Assembly (NCBI GenBank): GCA_036245805.1 | Contig: BTRK01000001.1 | Span: forward strand, 6,944,001 to 7,008,000 | Direction of reading: 5' to 3' | Length of the DNA stretch: 64,000 nucleotides | DNA from: Pristionchus mayeri | Lineage: Eukaryota > Nematoda > Chromadorea > Rhabditida > Neodiplogasteridae | Shown here: in pieces, positions 55,853 through 64,000 of the stretch | Layout of the letters: each line of letters starts with the position of its first letter | Numbering within the stretch: the first letter of the stretch is position 1 | Notes under the pieces: generated by a model | Told to the model about the DNA's origin: nothing | What the model saw: the letters and a program-made list of their open reading frames with translations, nothing else | The model's database searches: none | Position numbers and translations under genes: made by a program

Positions 55853-58264
55853 CTTGAAATTGTGCTCGCGACTGGCGATGTGCATGAATATCTGTCGAGC
55901 TGTGAACAAGCATCGATCACAGAAGGCACAATAGAGGTACTGTAAATGACGTATTATTCAATATAAAAGAGATTGTATGATTCCATACACCATATTGTAA
56001 GGAAAAACTCTAAAATAGAATCAAAACGCTACAATCTGCATGCATCCTAGACAACTAAATTTCACCACCTGAAATAAGACAAATCGAATTAAAGCACGAG
56101 ATTACCGGAAAACAAGGAATAAGCGGCTCCTCCTCAATTTGACGAACCAACTCAGTGAAGAAGATTTCTTTCTCTTCCATCGTCAAGCCCATGAACTGGA
56201 TCTCTGCAATTTTGCGTTTCGCGATGTACAACAATCACATTTTAGCATATCTACGGTAGGGAGAGACTATTTCTTGGATATATAATGCAAAACAAAACAG
56301 TAAAAATAATTTTTTACACATTCCTCCCTTCATATCGTATTTCGTCCTCAGTGTGAGGAGAGTCAACACTCTTGTATCACAACGCATAAGTAATTATTCG
56401 TCTTCCGTTTCGCCGCCGAGCGTAGAAAAAATATAAATAATGTACCCATTCCGAACAGAGTCTTGAGTCTCGAGGCGATCTTCACAGTGTCTCTCAATTG
56501 GAAGTGCTGGCACATGATACGATATGATCTGGCCAGTTCAGGAATCGAGCAACCTCTCGATAGCAGCACTTCATAACACTCGATACGCAGCGCCCGAATC
56601 TCCTAAAAACGTTATTTTCACAGCGCTAATCAGAACCACTATGACGAAAAACTATATAATTCAAGAATCAGCTTATAATCTACGAAATTTCTCTTTTATC
56701 CGGAAATCGTCCGGCCTGTTGGAGCACGGATCGTTAAATTTTTGAGGCGACCGCAATAAACATTCTCAACGAATTGCGGCAGCACTGAAACGGGAGAAAT
56801 TTCAGCATCGAGAGGAACTCAAAATTGACTTTCGCTAACCTTTTCAAGCCATATAAGCCTTTCCTTGGGACTGTCGTATGTTCTATTGAAAATAACATCA
56901 GGTGGGATGCTGAATGGAGCGCCGAAGCCGTTGTGAATTGTCAATTCCGCTGAAAATCTTCGCGATGTTTTGGGTGCTTGAAATTAGTTTGTGTACGGCT
57001 ACTGTCAAATGAAAACAATTGAAAATGGTACATTTATTTCAATATCGAATGTCTAAATTTTTTAGAATGATAAAAATAGAAAACATAAAACAGACTATCT
57101 GAAAAAATCAACATATTTCTTCAGCGACTTGGCACAGACTGAAAATTCGAATTCCTACTAACTTCAGGGGTCGCGGGCGCGGATTTTGAAAAAAATAACT
57201 ACGGTAGACTCGAACTTTGTAAATGGAAATCGATAATTCCACTTTTACTTTGCCATTCCTCGAAATTTTTTCAAGAACTCTCGCAAATATTATTGATGAT
57301 ATAGCTTCTGCTTGAGTCGATATATCTTTCAGTATAAAGGCGCGAATTAAAATTTTCTGGAAGGAAGTCAAAATGAATTATAAACGAATTATGGTGTAAT
57401 TTTTGGGTTACTGTAAGTGAGTGCAAAGGTTGGACGACTTTTCCTAATTGGTGCAGAATAGTCTAAAATCGATTTTTAGGATGTGTTAGATCCATTGGGA
57501 AAAGTCGTCCAACCTTTGCACTCACTTACAGTAACCCAAAAATTACACCATAATTCGTTTATAATTCATTTTGAATTCATTCCAGAAAATTTTAATTCGC
57601 CTTTCTACTGAAAGATGTATCGACTCAAGCAGAAGCTATATCATCAATAATATTTGCGAGAGTTCTTGAACAATTTTCGGGGAATGGCAGTCATGTCCAA
57701 TTAAAAGTGAAATTATCGATTTCCGGATTTCGACGGAATGTGATCGAAAACTCCCCGGAGTAAAAAAGTCTTAGAATTTGTCAAGGAATGCAGCGCCCCT
57801 ACCGCCGCAGTGATAGCAGTCCATTTAAAAATTTCGAGGCTACCGTAGTTATTTTTTTCAAAACCCGCGCCCGCGACCGCGCGGATGCTGATCGAAAATC
57901 TAGCGATGCTCGTAGGTTGCCCTCGTCGAGGCCGACCTATTGGTGACGTTAGTGGGAATTAGAATTTTCAGCCTGTGCCAAGTCTATTTCGATTCTGTCA
58001 GATACTGTGTTATAAATCATACCAAGTGTGTGAAAAGGAGTGTCGTCGCGAGGTTTCTCGCCCTTTTTCAGGAACTGTAAAACATATTGATGCTATTTCT
58101 TACGAAATTACGTGTAACAAATTTAGAAATAGGACATCGAATTAATGATATAAAATATATGTATTTAAAACGTATATTTGAGATGCATATAGCAAAAATC
58201 GAGGAAAACTAACGCAGAATGGGAACGAGGCATCGAAGCATTTCTTCCTGTACCCTTCCTGGAC
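55853..58264 (-). pseudogene. Truncated family B gene K, unit 1
   Basis: Exons: one cut by the unit edge (58264-58214, YRKKCFDASFPFC), 58074-58023 (FLKKGEKPRDDTPFHTLG), 56949-56840 (ELTIHNGFGAPFS...), 56602-56446 (EIRALRIECYEVLL...), 56203-56106 and 55939-55853 (zinc finger, CAFCDRCLF...HIASREH). Phases agree from 58074 on, and the exon lengths 52 and 87 equal those of gene J. The helical middle, finger 2 and tail are missing; the gene J start lies only 252 bp further on. The first exons are missing because the repeat junction cuts the second one. A palindrome lies in the intron 57126-57984. Confidence 0.7.
57126..57984. mobile_element. 859-bp palindromic element, also at 60339-61197 and from 63552
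   Basis: Ends GACTTGGCACAG and CTGTGCCAAGTC are inverted repeats; the arms include CGCGGGCGCGGATTTTGAA and a strong central stem starting GGGTTACTGTAAGTGAGTGC (57410). No coding capacity; the 87-codon frame at 57108-57371 is an arm shadow. A target duplication is not evident. Confidence 0.75.
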
Positions 58265-58374
58265 TCCACAATGGATATTCACGAGCAATGAAGGAAATAC
58301 TATCTAATTTATTCACTGGAGAGGAAATACTCTCCAGTGAATAAATTAGAACATGAACAATCCAAAATGCATAC

Positions 58375-58814
58375 CGAATGTGGTAAATGGGGTTCCCTCA
58401 TCAGGCTGAATGCCATCAGTCATGACCTGGAAAATATTTCTTGAAGCACATTTCATTGAGTGAGAGTTCAATGCACTCAGACTCACATAGAAAGGGGTCG
58501 AGTAGTCGAAAAGCGTCTTATTCTCCCAGGACTTCTCCAGTATCTCTTTCACAGTGAAGGGGCCACTGCAAATGAAAGAAATATTTCAAAATTAACAAAC
58601 TCGTTAAGCATGGAACCGCGCTCGCAAAATCCGAGCACTCAACTCAAAATTAATTTTGAATTACATTTTGAAATTTTTAAGAAAAAATGAATATCCCATT
58701 CAATCGTCCAATATATTATTGTAGATATATATTGAATCAAACCAAATCGAGAAAATCTTACGTAATCGCATTATTCTCCTTGTCCTTGAAGAAGATGCAC
58801 TGATCATAGTTCAT
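58375..58814 (-). pseudogene. Gene J-type first three exons, unit 2
   Basis: Copies of 55601-55162 shifted by 3213: exons 58814-58762, 58565-58487 and 58426-58375. The next exons on the strand are those of gene K in unit 1. The three exons total 184 nt (phase 1), and the gene K exon at 56949 needs exactly two bases, so splicing to it would keep frame and give a chimeric zinc-finger protein. Confidence 0.6.
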
Positions 58815-59065
58815 TCAAGAGGGATTAATTTAAGAAAACACAAATAGAAGTTATTTCCGGTATTAAAGCGATTCAAAAACGCTTCAAACAGCAACTAAAT
58901 ATACAATTATTTACACACTTTATGCCGCATATGTTGCAGTAAATTATAACTTTCAGGCTAAGCACGTATACGTACTTATGGACTGAATGATATGAAAGCC
59001 AAGGTTTATACCATAGCCAGGAATTCAGTGGATGATAACACTAGCAAATATTATGAAAGGGGAAC

Positions 59066-61477
59066 CTTGAAATTGTGCTCGCGACTGGCGATGTGCATGA
59101 ATATCTGTCGAGCTGTGAACAAGCATCGATCACAGAAGGCACAATAGAGGTACTGTAAATGACGTATTATTCAATATAAAAGAGATTGTATGATTCCATA
59201 CACCATATTGTAAGGAAAAACTCTAAAATAGAATCAAAACGCTACAATCTGCATGCATCCTAGACAACTAAATTTCACCACCTGAAATAAGACAAATCGA
59301 ATTAAAGCACGAGATTACCGGAAAACAAGGAATAAGCGGCTCCTCCTCAATTTGACGAACCAACTCAGTGAAGAAGATTTCTTTCTCTTCCATCGTCAAG
59401 CCCATGAACTGGATCTCTGCAATTTTGCGTTTCGCGATGTACAACAATCACATTTTAGCATATCTACGGTAGGGAGAGACTATTTCTTGGATATATAATG
59501 CAAAACAAAACAGTAAAAATAATTTTTTACACATTCCTCCCTTCATATCGTATTTCGTCCTCAGTGTGAGGAGAGTCAACACTCTTGTATCACAACGCAT
59601 AAGTAATTATTCGTCTTCCGTTTCGCCGCCGAGCGTAGAAAAAATATAAATAATGTACCCATTCCGAACAGAGTCTTGAGTCTCGAGGCGATCTTCACAG
59701 TGTCTCTCAATTGGAAGTGCTGGCACATGATACGATATGATCTGGCCAGTTCAGGAATCGAGCAACCTCTCGATAGCAGCACTTCATAACACTCGATACG
59801 CAGCGCCCGAATCTCCTAAAAACGTTATTTTCACAGCGCTAATCAGAACCACTATGACGAAAAACTATATAATTCAAGAATCAGCTTATAATCTACGAAA
59901 TTTCTCTTTTATCCGGAAATCGTCCGGCCTGTTGGAGCACGGATCGTTAAATTTTTGAGGCGACCGCAATAAACATTCTCAACGAATTGCGGCAGCACTG
60001 AAACGGGAGAAATTTCAGCATCGAGAGGAACTCAAAATTGACTTTCGCTAACCTTTTCAAGCCATATAAGCCTTTCCTTGGGACTGTCGTATGTTCTATT
60101 GAAAATAACATCAGGTGGGATGCTGAATGGAGCGCCGAAGCCGTTGTGAATTGTCAATTCCGCTGAAAATCTTCGCGATGTTTTGGGTGCTTGAAATTAG
60201 TTTGTGTACGGCTACTGTCAAATGAAAACAATTGAAAATGGTACATTTATTTCAATATCGAATGTCTAAATTTTTTAGAATGATAAAAATAGAAAACATA
60301 AAACAGACTATCTGAAAAAATCAACATATTTCTTCAGCGACTTGGCACAGACTGAAAATTCGAATTCCTACTAACTTCAGGGGTCGCGGGCGCGGATTTT
60401 GAAAAAAATAACTACGGTAGACTCGAACTTTGTAAATGGAAATCGATAATTCCACTTTTACTTTGCCATTCCTCGAAATTTTTTCAAGAACTCTCGCAAA
60501 TATTATTGATGATATAGCTTCTGCTTGAGTCGATATATCTTTCAGTATAAAGGCGCGAATTAAAATTTTCTGGAAGGAAGTCAAAATGAATTATAAACGA
60601 ATTATGGTGTAATTTTTGGGTTACTGTAAGTGAGTGCAAAGGTTGGACGACTTTTCCTAATTGGTGCAGAATAGTCTAAAATCGATTTTTAGGATGTGTT
60701 AGATCCATTGGGAAAAGTCGTCCAACCTTTGCACTCACTTACAGTAACCCAAAAATTACACCATAATTCGTTTATAATTCATTTTGAATTCATTCCAGAA
60801 AATTTTAATTCGCCTTTCTACTGAAAGATGTATCGACTCAAGCAGAAGCTATATCATCAATAATATTTGCGAGAGTTCTTGAACAATTTTCGGGGAATGG
60901 CAGTCATGTCCAATTAAAAGTGAAATTATCGATTTCCGGATTTCGACGGAATGTGATCGAAAACTCCCCGGAGTAAAAAAGTCTTAGAATTTGTCAAGGA
61001 ATGCAGCGCCCCTACCGCCGCAGTGATAGCAGTCCATTTAAAAATTTCGAGGCTACCGTAGTTATTTTTTTCAAAACCCGCGCCCGCGACCGCGCGGATG
61101 CTGATCGAAAATCTAGCGATGCTCGTAGGTTGCCCTCGTCGAGGCCGACCTATTGGTGACGTTAGTGGGAATTAGAATTTTCAGCCTGTGCCAAGTCTAT
61201 TTCGATTCTGTCAGATACTGTGTTATAAATCATACCAAGTGTGTGAAAAGGAGTGTCGTCGCGAGGTTTCTCGCCCTTTTTCAGGAACTGTAAAACATAT
61301 TGATGCTATTTCTTACGAAATTACGTGTAACAAATTTAGAAATAGGACATCGAATTAATGATATAAAATATATGTATTTAAAACGTATATTTGAGATGCA
61401 TATAGCAAAAATCGAGGAAAACTAACGCAGAATGGGAACGAGGCATCGAAGCATTTCTTCCTGTACCCTTCCTGGAC
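59066..61477 (-). pseudogene. Truncated family B gene K, unit 2
   Basis: Same exons as unit 1 at +3213, with the finger exon at 59152-59066. It lies downstream of the gene J-type first exons of unit 3 (62027-61588) and could likewise join to them. Confidence 0.65.
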
Positions 61478-61587
61478 TCCACAATGGATATTCACGAGCA
61501 ATGAAGGAAATACTATCTAATTTATTCACTGGAGAGGAAATACTCTCCAGTGAATAAATTAGAACATGAACAATCCAAAATGCATAC

Positions 61588-62027
61588 CGAATGTGGTAAA
61601 TGGGGTTCCCTCATCAGGCTGAATGCCATCAGTCATGACCTGGAAAATATTTCTTGAAGCACATTTCATTGAGTGAGAGTTCAATGCACTCAGACTCACA
61701 TAGAAAGGGGTCGAGTAGTCGAAAAGCGTCTTATTCTCCCAGGACTTCTCCAGTATCTCTTTCACAGTGAAGGGGCCACTGCAAATGAAAGAAATATTTC
61801 AAAATTAACAAACTCGTTAAGCATGGAACCGCGCTCGCAAAATCCGAGCACTCAACTCAAAATTAATTTTGAATTACATTTTGAAATTTTTAAGAAAAAA
61901 TGAATATCCCATTCAATCGTCCAATATATTATTGTAGATATATATTGAATCAAACCAAATCGAGAAAATCTTACGTAATCGCATTATTCTCCTTGTCCTT
62001 GAAGAAGATGCACTGATCATAGTTCAT
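61588..62027 (-). pseudogene. Gene J-type first three exons, unit 3
   Basis: Exons 62027-61975, 61778-61700 and 61639-61588, identical by eye to units 1 and 2. Confidence 0.6.
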
Positions 62028-62278
62028 TCAAGAGGGATTAATTTAAGAAAACACAAATAGAAGTTATTTCCGGTATTAAAGCGATTCAAAAACGCTTCAA
62101 ACAGCAACTAAATATACAATTATTTACACACTTTATGCCGCATATGTTGCAGTAAATTATAACTTTCAGGCTAAGCACGTATACGTACTTATGGACTGAA
62201 TGATATGAAAGCCAAGGTTTATACCATAGCCAGGAATTCAGTGGATGATAACACTAGCAAATATTATGAAAGGGGAAC

Positions 62279-64000
62279 CTTGAAATTGTGCTCGCGACTG
62301 GCGATGTGCATGAATATCTGTCGAGCTGTGAACAAGCATCGATCACAGAAGGCACAATAGAGGTACTGTAAATGACGTATTATTCAATATAAAAGAGATT
62401 GTATGATTCCATACACCATATTGTAAGGAAAAACTCTAAAATAGAATCAAAACGCTACAATCTGCATGCATCCTAGACAACTAAATTTCACCACCTGAAA
62501 TAAGACAAATCGAATTAAAGCACGAGATTACCGGAAAACAAGGAATAAGCGGCTCCTCCTCAATTTGACGAACCAACTCAGTGAAGAAGATTTCTTTCTC
62601 TTCCATCGTCAAGCCCATGAACTGGATCTCTGCAATTTTGCGTTTCGCGATGTACAACAATCACATTTTAGCATATCTACGGTAGGGAGAGACTATTTCT
62701 TGGATATATAATGCAAAACAAAACAGTAAAAATAATTTTTTACACATTCCTCCCTTCATATCGTATTTCGTCCTCAGTGTGAGGAGAGTCAACACTCTTG
62801 TATCACAACGCATAAGTAATTATTCGTCTTCCGTTTCGCCGCCGAGCGTAGAAAAAATATAAATAATGTACCCATTCCGAACAGAGTCTTGAGTCTCGAG
62901 GCGATCTTCACAGTGTCTCTCAATTGGAAGTGCTGGCACATGATACGATATGATCTGGCCAGTTCAGGAATCGAGCAACCTCTCGATAGCAGCACTTCAT
63001 AACACTCGATACGCAGCGCCCGAATCTCCTAAAAACGTTATTTTCACAGCGCTAATCAGAACCACTATGACGAAAAACTATATAATTCAAGAATCAGCTT
63101 ATAATCTACGAAATTTCTCTTTTATCCGGAAATCGTCCGGCCTGTTGGAGCACGGATCGTTAAATTTTTGAGGCGACCGCAATAAACATTCTCAACGAAT
63201 TGCGGCAGCACTGAAACGGGAGAAATTTCAGCATCGAGAGGAACTCAAAATTGACTTTCGCTAACCTTTTCAAGCCATATAAGCCTTTCCTTGGGACTGT
63301 CGTATGTTCTATTGAAAATAACATCAGGTGGGATGCTGAATGGAGCGCCGAAGCCGTTGTGAATTGTCAATTCCGCTGAAAATCTTCGCGATGTTTTGGG
63401 TGCTTGAAATTAGTTTGTGTACGGCTACTGTCAAATGAAAACAATTGAAAATGGTACATTTATTTCAATATCGAATGTCTAAATTTTTTAGAATGATAAA
63501 AATAGAAAACATAAAACAGACTATCTGAAAAAATCAACATATTTCTTCAGCGACTTGGCACAGACTGAAAATTCGAATTCCTACTAACTTCAGGGGTCGC
63601 GGGCGCGGATTTTGAAAAAAATAACTACGGTAGACTCGAACTTTGTAAATGGAAATCGATAATTCCACTTTTACTTTGCCATTCCTCGAAATTTTTTCAA
63701 GAACTCTCGCAAATATTATTGATGATATAGCTTCTGCTTGAGTCGATATATCTTTCAGTATAAAGGCGCGAATTAAAATTTTCTGGAAGGAAGTCAAAAT
63801 GAATTATAAACGAATTATGGTGTAATTTTTGGGTTACTGTAAGTGAGTGCAAAGGTTGGACGACTTTTCCTAATTGGTGCAGAATAGTCTAAAATCGATT
63901 TTTAGGATGTGTTAGATCCATTGGGAAAAGTCGTCCAACCTTTGCACTCACTTACAGTAACCCAAAAATTACACCATAATTCGTTTATAATTCATTTTGA
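62279..64000 (-). pseudogene. Truncated family B gene K, unit 3, cut by the window end
   Basis: The finger exon is at 62365-62279 and the exons at 62629-62532, 63028-62872 and 63375-63266 are present; the window ends inside the palindrome, before the FLKK exon. Confidence 0.65.

Larger units (their letters stand above)
55052..64000. repeat. 3213-bp tandem repeat, 2.8 copies, running off the window
   Basis: Units 55052-58264, 58265-61477 and 61478-64000 (cut). Frames and flanks recur at exactly +3213, with no difference noticed by eye. The junction reads GGACTCCACAATGG against GTTATTCCACAATGG at the left edge, so the joint has little homology. Each unit holds the first three exons of a gene J type, the middle of a second family B gene (K), a palindrome and a 21-bp hairpin. 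Confidence 0.92.

Noticed and set aside
55052..64000. rDNA or satellite origin of the 3213-bp repeat
   Set aside because: The unit contains family B exons and a transposon, with no rRNA sequence.

Overview
The window looks like nematode nuclear DNA, probably a rhabditid or diplogastrid species; this is inference and the species is not identified. The reasons are AT-rich sequence, many short introns ending in TTTTCAG-type acceptors, a split U6 snRNA-like sequence, expanded F-box-like and U1-type zinc-finger families, and many Tc1/mariner, Helitron, hAT-like and LTR elements. Nothing bacterial is present. Most genes have 8-13 small exons, so single open frames are poor guides. I rebuilt exons by comparing paralogs within the window and checking phase.

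Two gene families fill the window. Family A is an F-box-like family. Its parts are a basic N-terminal exon (SPSKKKAKG type), a 150-nt F-box-like exon around LPNELI..PKDRL, a 97-nt exon, and a 192-204-nt last exon around IFDG.IEI. Members are at 860-3534(+), 4052-6689(+), an orphan first exon at 6957(+), an orphan first exon at 9577(-), 18786-10594(-), 25711-24193(-), 32350-25859(-), 37579-32958(-) and 42162-37892(-). Almost all are damaged by nonsense codons, frameshifts, lost exons, lost start or stop codons, or insertions. Family B encodes proteins with two U1-type zinc fingers (C-x2-C-x12-H-x5-H). Members are at about 22.5-19.5 kb(-), 51002-43680(-, broken), 55601-51726(-, complete with 13 exons in phase, 376 aa) and a truncated set of copies from 55.8 kb to the end.

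Mobile DNA accounts for most of the rest. There is a 5'-truncated LINE at 11-12.2 kb, a 1.9-kb palindrome joined to half a mariner element (12.4-14.9 kb), and a 799-bp hairpin element inside an exon (15.3-16.1 kb). A mini-Helitron lies at 18.1 kb and an hAT-like MITE at 22.7 kb. Tc1/mariner-type non-autonomous elements lie at 30.1, 31.2 and 53.2 kb. Large inverted-repeat elements lie at 26.8, 34.8, 49.1 and 57.1 kb. Two related gag-only LTR retrotransposons are present, at 38.4-41.6 kb and at 46.1-48.9 kb; the second is nested in a MITE that itself sits in a gene intron. From 55052 to the end a 3213-bp unit is repeated in tandem (2.8 copies) and looks identical by eye.

The most unusual signal is inside the LTR elements. 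A 36-nt-period array forms one short hairpin per unit. The stem bases change from unit to unit but stay complementary, while the loop motif TGACC...GGG stays fixed. The array is also kept in the second element, whose reading frame is destroyed. A second hairpin series with a fixed GGTAGTnGCC core lies in the leader of both elements.
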